This document shows positions 18,901-26,658 of a stretch of DNA of 64,000 nt, in pieces; position 1 is the first letter of the stretch, and the number at the start of each line of letters is the position of its first letter. The notes under the pieces were generated by a model that was not told the DNA's origin, ran no database searches, and worked only from the letters and a program-made list of their open reading frames with translations. Position numbers and translations under genes: made by a program. The stretch is from Wallacemonas rigidus. Lineage: Eukaryota; Euglenozoa; Kinetoplastea; Trypanosomatida; Trypanosomatidae. The stretch lies in NCBI GenBank assembly GCA_030849045.1, contig JASAOL010000603.1:1-64000 (forward strand), read 5' to 3'.

Positions 18901-21900
18901 TGGGTGAAACCTCATTCGGTGTTTCACTACAGTACCCACGTATTGGTGTCGGCATGCTGGCGTTTTCATCGGCAGGCCTAGGACAGGCGCTATTGTCCTT
19001 CTCTGTCAGAGAGGGAGTGCCTGCATCTATGAGTCTGGCTATTGCGCCGGAGCCGCGCATCGACAATCTGCATGCAAACAAATCGCGTCAACCAGTCATC
19101 ATTTTTCGCGATGTCGCTGACAACACCGTCTACAATCTGACCACCACCAGCGGTGAGGGAATCAGAAAGGTCGCCGTGACCTTCAATAAGGGTACCTCAC
19201 TCGTCACAACAGAAGCGGCGCGGAACAGCAACGGCTACTTTGAATTTAACGATGTCTATTCAGCAGGTCTATTCGGCAGAGTCTACGAGTTTGTCTTCGC
19301 GTCACCAGGCTTTACTAATATCACCTCCTGGGCAACCATGGCCGACTGCTACCCAGATCAGTATGCGATGTATGGCACAACCAACTGCCTTCCTTGCCCA
19401 TCGAAGGCCATCTGCAATGGCAGCTACAGCTTCAATTTGACAGATGGCGTGTGGAAAGGAGGCGAGCTCGCGTACACTGTCATTGCGTGCCCGCTAGAAG
19501 TAGCCTGTGTAGGTGGTCAATGTGCCACTGGGTACAGTGGCCCTCTCTGTGCAACATGCAGCCAAGGATATGGCAAGTCAGGCTTGCTATGCAAGGCGTG
19601 CTACTCAACAGCTGCAAACATTATCATCATAGTGCTCGTGGCTCTCACATTTGTGGCCTTTCTTTTCGGGTTGGTTGTGCTGCTGCACCAAATGGCGGGC
19701 CCACACTTCCGCGCCATGCAAACGCTTATCATCATGATTAACTTCCTGCAAGTCATCGCAGTCGTCGTGTACCCCCTGACAGAGCTGCCGGTATATCTGA
19801 ATGACTTCGTGACCGTTCTTAGAGTGCTAGGCTTCTGCAACGTACTGCGTCTTGCAGCATTGACATGCCTTGGCATGAACGCCTACAGTGCGTTCATTGT
19901 CTGCTTGGTGGCACCGCTCGCTGCGGTCCCCATTTTCCGCGCTGTGCTGTGGGAAGCAGACAAAATGAACAGCCGGCACTTTCGCAAGCTTGAAGAGGAG
20001 CGGCGTATTTTGCGCAGCTTCGCCCCCTACGAGTCCCCTGAGGCGTACTATTCGCGCATTACATTTCTCGGAATCGATGACGAGCCGGCCTTCCGCAACG
20101 AGAACGCGTCTTCCATCGAGAAGCTGGAGGTACAGAAAGGCAGAATCAGACAGGCATACGCCCTCCTCGACAAGAACAGCTCAGCGTTCACAGCGATCAG
20201 CCAAATGGCACACTCCAAAGCACGTGAAACGGCACTCCGCACACTCGTTGACGAGCGCGAAGAACTCCTCGCTGTTCTCCGGCGTTACGAAAGCTTCATT
20301 TCTCTTCGCAACGGCGGCGGCCGTGGTACGAAGCAATCCTCCTCTCTTTTCCCGCCTCAACTTTCACAGCCCCACATGTACGGCGTTGGGAGCTCCGGAG
20401 TGGAAGGTGGCGGTAGCCGCGTACCAGGAGGCTCGAATGATACGGTGACAGACCTGGAGGCGACAAGAGCGTCTGGCCTGTCCGGCACGTCACACGCCAC
20501 CTGTGGATCGCGAGGTGGCCAATTCGGCTCAGAGGAGGTGACCAAAGACCCGACACGTGGAAATTTCGATGAGAGTGAAGTTGAGCCGACAGCTGGAGGT
20601 GCCGACGACGACGAGGCACTCCTCGCCCGCTTCCCCGAGCTAACGACGACGCAGCTGACCCTCTTCGGTGAACGAGAATCGTTCAACCCCATTCGACAAA
20701 ACATCAACTTCTCCAAAGACCTGGAATCAGAGGAAGAGCGAAATGTGGCTCGTGTGATGCGGCGTGCGTCTGCAGGTGTGAGCTTTGTGTGGCCAACGAT
20801 GCCGCACAAGGCTCTCTTCTTGCTGCTAACGTTTACGTACTATCTGTACAACGTGACTGTTGGAAGCGCCTTCGCCCTCGTTCGGTGCGCGGATATCAAC
20901 TACGGCATCGAGTCGCGTGACAACACCCGTGAAGAGACGCGCTCTGTCCTTCGTGGTGACTACTCCATTACGTGTGGCAACGAAACACACGAGGCGTACC
21001 GGATAGCTGGTATCGTGGTTGGCTCTGTTTACGGCGGTGGAATGATTGTCATGATCTTCTTTGTGTTCCTCACACGCCGCAAGAAGGATCGCCTCTCCCG
21101 TTTCTTCGCCTTCAGTCTTGGCCTTCGCCTTGAGCGCGCCTGGTGGGCTGGGGTGACGCTACTGGAAAGGTTCGTGCTTGTCATCATGGCGGCGCTGGTC
21201 GGCGGGCATGTGGGAGCCATGGTCTCCTTTTGGGTCCTTGCCGTGCTCCTTCTGGCCTTCATGCAAATTCGTCCCATGATGTCCTTGTTCCTGTACCGCG
21301 CAGAGATTGTCTCACGCACGCTCTCCATCATTGTCTGCTCTTTGCAGCTGCTGCCGTTCCTGAATGCGGCAGACGAGGACGATTACACAACGGGGAACAT
21401 TAGTGGCGCATTTGTGGTGATTGTCGTGTGCTGCGGTATCGCTGGCTTCTTGACCGTTGCATTTGTGGAACTGGTGTCTCCAGGGAACGTGCACCATCTC
21501 TTCAGACGCGGTATCCGGTACTTTGACTACGTCAAGGCACGGAAGGAGGACTCGACAGACCACAGCGGTGATGCCCGTCCGCGGTCGCCGACGCCGTATC
21601 AGCCAGGCATCGAGCGGGCGCCGTTTTCGTTCGAAACATACAACGCTGCCTTGGTCTCAAAGCACTTGCAACAATCAGAGGTGTGCTCACAGGAAAAAAG
21701 AGGTATCCTGGACCACCAAATGAATGCTTTGTTCCGACAGCGGTCTTCTTCTCTTAGTGGTCGCTCAAAAACCATGACGACTGTGTGGCTGACAGGCGTG
21801 GCCGCTGTAGGGGGTGTGAGCAACGTGGAACTGCTCGCAGACTTCATCGACAGCAATGAGGTGTACGTCGAGAAACCGAAGGAGCTTCAGAGGGAACTGC

Positions 21901-22076
21901 AGAAGTACACTGCCGACCCCTTCGCGTCGATTCGAAACCTTGAAAAGGAAATTGCGTGGGAGCACTTGGTTTTGCGAGAGCATGCTCAGCAACTTGACAA
22001 CGTCGTGGCCCGCCTCACGCAGATCGCACAATCGGGTCCTAGCAATGGCGCTTTCATGGGCAAGAGGGTTCACTGA
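15984..22076 (+). CDS. Giant EGF/TIG-domain multi-pass membrane protein
   Basis: A 2030-residue receptor-like protein. It has a signal peptide (about 1-22) and a Cys-rich stretch (about 148-350) with several EGF-like units such as CQCASGYFGKTCE and CKAGWYGTDCE. A long beta-rich ectodomain with many glycosylation sites follows and includes a TIG/IPT-like module (about 703-785, DRSGGTTLTIVGHSFPSS). A second Cys cluster (about 1122-1206, GYSGPLCATCSQGYGKSG) leads straight into the first membrane helix. Hydrophobic helices occur at about 1209-1235, 1247-1268, 1280-1300, 1303-1323, 1609-1633, 1674-1698 and three to four more before 1840. A ~280-residue cytosolic loop rich in Gly/Ser/Glu splits the helices. 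The C-terminus is charged and helical. Such EGF plus multi-helix proteins recur in protists, but no ligand or channel function can be assigned. It is the first gene of the plus block. Confidence 0.9.
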   Translation: MLRVVLLLVAALAVCTCCATAAGWDMVIVTSNCDLVKSSGAVELLCSDKLSTLIFDVATQASDDALHSVSIQSDPDVLCNTIKKREIPLYTVVCPLPQAGLHHLFLVLQDGSRVITQLHVSSTVGPALSVASEQRTARTLSGEAHSAPCQHGQIDEDGLCQCDLFYAGEDCSIPCPGLRVSGCSDTGCYGASSAQCGDACSWSSTLNICTGVDSCIENVCSGQGTCSWGRNADASCQCASGYFGKTCETLCSTHACQDKYAITTIECSSDGACICSGHYGTLSTLCTDCKAGWYGTDCESECLCSGHGACEQLTGVCSCFEDDASGYWTGSSCSICKPGYTGSDCQEKNLVLGAGPIRNITATEYNPRVGVSPSVGALITTSSSQFHVGYGSFVAMCNPTDTISEKSSTLTCDQTTVNGTVCDAQERGTVIVHLTIELSVNSTIVHLLNESIDRPWSVVEVASWTLSPLQGDQQIVSAQLSLSAGWFIVLSDGSVASQNNLAFQPPVSVPPGATFTAHSAAFSESGGRVYIAGSYLETWVLHVFSLQDHTFTTTLSAATLSSLSEYTTAIAVAVQSGESVALVVTNATAVAFAHLSALPEWHITSVLVDKKREEFTSAVLKIGLDEVLYLTAVTTAGVRVHTTHWSEHRVMSTQLIAGSSQEKGVWQPLVALMPASSVLVFVTQSSLTFDIEIRSYSAFAAEAVVPAVIDRSGGTTLTIVGHSFPSSLTCLFSDGSNSAPTVVNSTTVMCTVPFLHANRVFSQYYIEVSAPVRWLCGDCAVATTNQVTVSGFAAPAPTRAYASNNKSYASIHSRAPITVQCLGAPNLDTLLCRFEDDAGMSLISPASFVSSELVICQMPIVTRPSSGTSGVVTISIDGSVFSPGTPFTFIGDAANLKLMSVPTVDVTASDRIEFPTALIHVVDSEGHSLSELDSTRVVNAMALWFNSTRKELDSFISAYQSVVLSTYSNQTKLGETSFGVSLQYPRIGVGMLAFSSAGLGQALLSFSVREGVPASMSLAIAPEPRIDNLHANKSRQPVIIFRDVADNTVYNLTTTSGEGIRKVAVTFNKGTSLVTTEAARNSNGYFEFNDVYSAGLFGRVYEFVFASPGFTNITSWATMADCYPDQYAMYGTTNCLPCPSKAICNGSYSFNLTDGVWKGGELAYTVIACPLEVACVGGQCATGYSGPLCATCSQGYGKSGLLCKACYSTAANIIIIVLVALTFVAFLFGLVVLLHQMAGPHFRAMQTLIIMINFLQVIAVVVYPLTELPVYLNDFVTVLRVLGFCNVLRLAALTCLGMNAYSAFIVCLVAPLAAVPIFRAVLWEADKMNSRHFRKLEEERRILRSFAPYESPEAYYSRITFLGIDDEPAFRNENASSIEKLEVQKGRIRQAYALLDKNSSAFTAISQMAHSKARETALRTLVDEREELLAVLRRYESFISLRNGGGRGTKQSSSLFPPQLSQPHMYGVGSSGVEGGGSRVPGGSNDTVTDLEATRASGLSGTSHATCGSRGGQFGSEEVTKDPTRGNFDESEVEPTAGGADDDEALLARFPELTTTQLTLFGERESFNPIRQNINFSKDLESEEERNVARVMRRASAGVSFVWPTMPHKALFLLLTFTYYLYNVTVGSAFALVRCADINYGIESRDNTREETRSVLRGDYSITCGNETHEAYRIAGIVVGSVYGGGMIVMIFFVFLTRRKKDRLSRFFAFSLGLRLERAWWAGVTLLERFVLVIMAALVGGHVGAMVSFWVLAVLLLAFMQIRPMMSLFLYRAEIVSRTLSIIVCSLQLLPFLNAADEDDYTTGNISGAFVVIVVCCGIAGFLTVAFVELVSPGNVHHLFRRGIRYFDYVKARKEDSTDHSGDARPRSPTPYQPGIERAPFSFETYNAALVSKHLQQSEVCSQEKRGILDHQMNALFRQRSSSLSGRSKTMTTVWLTGVAAVGGVSNVELLADFIDSNEVYVEKPKELQRELQKYTADPFASIRNLEKEIAWEHLVLREHAQQLDNVVARLTQIAQSGPSNGAFMGKRVH

Positions 22077-23256
22077 CCGCTACTGGAGTAGTGGAGTACT
22101 GCGTACTCACACTGTTTTTTTTTTTTTTTCTCCTTCTTGCAGATTGGGTATTGAGGTTTCTTTTCTCCAGTCGTCTCACCCTCTCCCTCTTTCGGTTCTT
22201 TTCATATCACGCACATATCTGCGCGGGGACTCAGTGGTCGCCCACCTGTGCTGGCACATGGTCATCATAGCATTCGCTGACGGTACACTATACAAAGATA
22301 CCCATACAGACACACACAGAAAAAGGTCTTGTTTTCTCCCAATTCGATGCACTATCCGGGCGGCTCGCGCAATGATAGTGCCTCACTGACACACATCAGC
22401 TCACACACACTCTTTTTTTTTTCCCTTCTTGCATTTCGTGTGTGTGTGTGTGTACGTGTCAATCGATAGCTCACTCTCAACCAAGAAATGTACATAGCTA
22501 TATACCTCGTCCGCAATTGGCCTTTTCTCCTGTTTCTTGACGTACTTTTTCTGTTTGCGCTTCACTGCTGCTTTGCTACAGCAAGCGTATCGCACCCACA
22601 CTTGAAAACCGACCACAACACGTCACCAAAGAAGAGTGACGTCAAAGAAGCTCAATCTGCGAGGAGTCGTGATGGAAGCGCGTTTGGCAACTGGGTCGTC
22701 GCGCGTATTCGAGTTAACACGAGACATAGTGAGGAAGCTGGCGTTTTCGATGTTGCTCTTTGGACAGTGTGGATGAGGATTCGCAGGCTCACTGTTGTTG
22801 ATCACGTCTTTCCGGCGAATCACAAATCTATCCCGCCCCTGCCCTATCCCTGCGACCACACGCCAAGACGTCCTCGTGCGTGCTGACGAACACGTGCGTA
22901 TTTTCTTCTTCACCCCCCTTTTTTTCGCGCAGTATCCTACCATTGTGCTCCAACAGTCCGTGTTCTCTCTCTCGCCTTGTCTCCTTCTGTCTTCCCTGGT
23001 GTACACGAACACATATGCGCGGTGCCACCCACAACCTAAAAACCAACGCGCTTTAGCATACCCGTGTGCGTCTCTCGACGTCATTCTTACCTTCTCTGTT
23101 TTGGCATTGCTGCCTTGTTTTTTTCCTTTCTTTTTTTTCTCTCCTCACGCTCCTACCATCCCAGCCGCTAGGGTTGTTGAGTACTCTAGTGCCATTTTTG
23201 TTGCTCATTTATTCATACCTTGTCTTTGTCGTCTTCTCGCGTGCGCACAGTCCAGT
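22077..23256. other. Intergenic spacer downstream of giant membrane protein
   Basis: 1.18 kb with a T15 run (22115-22129), a GT repeat (about 22438-22452) and several pyrimidine tracts up to the acceptor at 23249-23250. The reading frame of the next gene stays open upstream of its ATG, but that part encodes Phe/Leu/Cys/Pro-rich nonsense typical of translated pyrimidine tracts. Confidence 0.65.
23249..23250 (+). promoter_or_regulatory. Candidate spliced-leader acceptor
   Basis: AG after a pyrimidine-rich stretch (about 23218-23240), seven bases before the ATG at 23257. It sets the start of the following gene against an open upstream extension. Confidence 0.55.
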
Positions 23257-25650
23257 ATGAGCATCATAGCGAACGACATGAGTGCAGGTGCATCAGGGAC
23301 TTCCCTTCCTGCCACCGACTCCTCTGAACCTATCGCCGCAATGCGACTTCCAGGTGAGCGCTTCACGTGTCGAGTCTCCATCGAGAACTTTGGACTCAGT
23401 GTTGAGACGGCCGCGGACGCCACCAACTGGGGCACCCACCTTTGTTGGGAAGAGCTTCAGGTACGGTGCGAGTACAGCGGCGTGGTGCAGAAAACACGGT
23501 GGATGCCATTGCCACTCGCGCTTGAGCAGTCGAGACGAAGACAAAACGACGGAAGTGCGGTGGGCTTACGTGACAATGATGCATCGGCAAGCGATGCGGA
23601 CTCCTCGATCCGTCTGGACGACGATCCCACCTACGGTGCCGGTGAGCATCACACGACCCTCCCCGCAGGTGCTACGCCAAATCCTTCCCGCAAGGCCCGC
23701 GCTGCGAAGTTGGACTACTCGACGTTCGACAACTGCAGCTTCGAAGTCGAGTTCACATCTGGTGACGAGTCAGCGGCCGGTGACGCAGCCGCCATGACCG
23801 CGGCGACGCGACGGGTGCGGCGCAAACGTGGGCATCTGATGGCGCTCGCAGTGGAGACGAAGAATCAGAAGCGTCTTGCCTCCACAACGGGTGGCGACAA
23901 CAAGCCAACGAGTGCCAGTATGGAGGCCATCAACGCAGCCTTCCAAAAGGGGGCGGCCAAGTTATCTGCGTGGGCGCGCGGCACGTTCTCAAAAAAGAGC
24001 GCGAAGAAGGAGCTAGAGGCGAAGGAGCGGGAGGAGCTGGAGGAAGAGGCGCTGTTACGTCGATCCGGACAGACTCCTATGGTCGTTGAGAACACGCATA
24101 CGGAGGGCTCCTACGTACCTGCCGTCTTGCCCAGCATTGACTTCAGTGAAGCCTTCAACGCTCCAGGTGGGCGGAAGCGGTATCACCTCATCCTCAAGCC
24201 CGACCGCAGCCAACTGCCCCACAATGGGGAAGGCGTGCCGCTGCTGGTGGCCTTCACTGTCGTGGCGCACTACACAGTGGCCGCCGCAGTGGCCCCGGTA
24301 CGCAGCTTCCACGCGTTTGCGTTCGTGATGGATCAGTTCGTACTGAACGCGTCCGAGGCGTTGGAAGTGCCGATGCAGTCGAAACGTCACGGCGGCGACA
24401 GCAGCGGTGTGGCGGAAGAGGTCTCAAGAAAGGTGGTCGGCTACGGCTACGCGTTCACCACGAATACCGCCCACAGCGCAGTGCCGATGGCCACCTCAAA
24501 AATCATCTCGCTGGACGTGACTCGTCAGGTGGATGGGCACATGACGCGGGTGATTGATTTCGCCGCTCAGCATCGTACCCACGACGAGCGCCAGCTGACA
24601 GCCGCAGACTACGAGGCGCTCCCGACCACAGCGTGTATTGTGTCCTCGGACTGCCTTGTGGCCAATCCAGAACGTGTGGGGCACCGCGTGCTGTGTGTCT
24701 CGCGCTACAAGACGTCCAACGAGGGCTTATGCAAGCCGTCGTACAAGTGTCAAGTTACCTTCACCTTGATGCGCCAGTACGATAACGGCGACGTGGAGCA
24801 GGAGATATCAGACGCGCCCGTCGACCTTTCCGCGATGCTAAACCAGGAACTGTTCACCTCGCGTGATCGTGAGGTTCACTTCTCACTCGGGGAGATCCTG
24901 TGCATACGCTTCCGACGCTTTTGCTTCGATGAACCGGACGTTCACGTCGCCCCGTTGCTGCTGCCGTTTGACTACGACAACACAGGTGTTGTCATTCGCG
25001 GCGTGTGCGGTCCTGTGTCGTCGTGGACGCGCCGCAAGCCCACTGTGCAGCCCACACACACCCAGGGCACCCCAGCGTCCCATCCTAGCGACCCCGGCGC
25101 CGCCACCCCATACGGCGCGAATGAAGTTGACGAGATGCCAGTCAACGATAATGAGGTCGCGAGCGCCACAGATTCATCGAGCTGCGCCGCACCCGTTGAC
25201 CCCAAGCATCCGTTTCACCAAAACAACAAGGCCAACGCGCCGTCTCCCGCTGAAGAAGAACTGCAGTTCGTCAACCCTTTTGCTGTGAGCGGTGCGGATG
25301 AAGGCCGAGAAGCCACCACAGCCTTCACACACGGCGGCACAGAAGGAACCGCTCACAACTACCCTGACAGCAACGCACTAGTTGCACCCGCCCACGACGA
25401 CTTCTTCATGGACGACTGGGGAACAAAGCCCCCTACGCAAAGCACTGACGGCACGACACAGGATGCCGTCCAGTTCACCGGAGAGAATATGTTCGCGACG
25501 GGCAACAGCGCGCAGGGCGATGGTCAGACCCACGCAGGTGCGGGTAACAGTGGGATCAACATGTTCGCAACAGAAAGCCGCCCTGCGTTTGTGCTGGAGC
25601 CGATGCCAGGTGAAGAAGACGCCATGGACTGGACCAAGTGGGGGCAGTAG
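23257..25650 (+). CDS. Large soluble protein with NPF and acidic/aromatic tail motifs (paralogue A)
   Basis: A 797-residue soluble protein without signal peptide or membrane helix. The N-terminal part (about 30-220) looks like beta strands with low-complexity inserts, including LDYSTFDNCSFEVEF (152-166). A basic/acidic helical stretch, KKSAKKELEAKEREELEEE, lies near 248-266, followed by a second strand-rich region containing FAFVMDQFVL (354-363) and HFSLGEILCIRFRRF (541-555). The last ~200 residues are disordered and carry short motifs: NPFAVSG (the NPF tripeptide binds EH domains), two NMFAT repeats, DDFFMDDWG, and a DWTKWGQ C-terminus. These resemble the linear peptides of endocytic adaptors. 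Three colinear similarities tie it to the next gene (see findings). Function unknown; a membrane-traffic adaptor is a hypothesis. The start is fixed by the acceptor at 23249-23250. Confidence 0.88.
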   Translation: MSIIANDMSAGASGTSLPATDSSEPIAAMRLPGERFTCRVSIENFGLSVETAADATNWGTHLCWEELQVRCEYSGVVQKTRWMPLPLALEQSRRRQNDGSAVGLRDNDASASDADSSIRLDDDPTYGAGEHHTTLPAGATPNPSRKARAAKLDYSTFDNCSFEVEFTSGDESAAGDAAAMTAATRRVRRKRGHLMALAVETKNQKRLASTTGGDNKPTSASMEAINAAFQKGAAKLSAWARGTFSKKSAKKELEAKEREELEEEALLRRSGQTPMVVENTHTEGSYVPAVLPSIDFSEAFNAPGGRKRYHLILKPDRSQLPHNGEGVPLLVAFTVVAHYTVAAAVAPVRSFHAFAFVMDQFVLNASEALEVPMQSKRHGGDSSGVAEEVSRKVVGYGYAFTTNTAHSAVPMATSKIISLDVTRQVDGHMTRVIDFAAQHRTHDERQLTAADYEALPTTACIVSSDCLVANPERVGHRVLCVSRYKTSNEGLCKPSYKCQVTFTLMRQYDNGDVEQEISDAPVDLSAMLNQELFTSRDREVHFSLGEILCIRFRRFCFDEPDVHVAPLLLPFDYDNTGVVIRGVCGPVSSWTRRKPTVQPTHTQGTPASHPSDPGAATPYGANEVDEMPVNDNEVASATDSSSCAAPVDPKHPFHQNNKANAPSPAEEELQFVNPFAVSGADEGREATTAFTHGGTEGTAHNYPDSNALVAPAHDDFFMDDWGTKPPTQSTDGTTQDAVQFTGENMFATGNSAQGDGQTHAGAGNSGINMFATESRPAFVLEPMPGEEDAMDWTKWGQ

Positions 25651-26658
25651 AACAAGGAGGAGACGTAGCCCAACAAAACAGAGAGCCGTATTCGAAGAAA
25701 GAAAAACAAAAACTTCACGGTACTCTGAGCGCCCCTCCAAAAGGGAAAAAAAAATACGCGAAGGGCTGACAGCGTGAAGAGGTCGCTTACAATATATATA
25801 GACTGGTGTTGGGATGTGTCATGTCCCTGGTTCTCTCCTCGAGCTTTGTATTATCGTTGTTCTTCGGGTTCCTCCTCGCTCTATTCACCTGTTCATCCTT
25901 CGGCTTGTGCCTCGTTGATTGCTGCATCTTCTCTGTGCGTACCACGCAAACGTGTAGCCAACGTATGACGCTGGTACTGTTATCGATTCGTTCTTTTTTT
26001 TTTTACGCTGTCAAATACGTGTGCGTGTGTGTGTGTGTGTAGTGACTCGTTCCGACGTACGTGGATGAAAACCAAGACAACACACGAGAGCGGTGCTGCG
26101 AGCGCTTGCGTGTGGTCTCTCCCTGGCGAACAAGAGGTGACTGTCATTGCGCTTTGTTGGCCGAATTCGTTGTCACGCGCACCTTCTGTGCGCTCTGAGG
26201 TCGACGAGTGTACGTGTCATTCGATCTGCGTGATCGTCTGCATCAAGCCATGCGCACCCGTACACACACACAAACACACCACCCTGCTGTCGTCGCTTCT
26301 GGCACTGCTTGACCTTGTGTCGTGTCGTGTCGTGTCGTGTCTGATTTCTTGCGTTGCCCTTATCTCTTCACCCTCCACCCCCCTCCACCCCCTCTCCTCT
26401 CCTTTATCCATTTCTTTCATGAATGCACTTACCCGCTTTGCTCCGTCACCCTGCTCCTGCACGTATTCCAGCGCGAAACTATAATTATACTCAAAAGCCT
26501 TTGTTCTTCCTTTTTGTCTTCCTCGCAGCCATAAGAAAGAAAAAAAAAACGGAACAAAACCTTTTGTGCGCGTTCTCCTCGATTGAGCCACCTCCGTTTC
26601 TCCCCAATCGTCTGGTGTTCTCCTCTGCCGAAACGCAGCATCCACAAGGCGAATCAGA
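25651..26658. other. Intergenic spacer between the two paralogues
   Basis: About 1 kb with a T run (25994-26004), a GT repeat (about 26024-26041), a CGTGT pentanucleotide repeat (26316-26341) and a pyrimidine-rich stretch to the acceptor at 26527-26528. No gene seen. Confidence 0.65.
26316..26341. repeat. CGTGT pentanucleotide repeat
   Basis: Five tandem units of the pentamer (GTGTC phase) in the spacer between the two paralogous genes, an exact short tandem repeat prone to length variation. Confidence 0.85.

Noticed and set aside
22795-23256. A 154-codon N-terminal extension of paralogue A
   Set aside because: Encodes translated pyrimidine tracts rich in Phe/Leu/Pro/Cys and lies upstream of the acceptor AG at 23249-23250.
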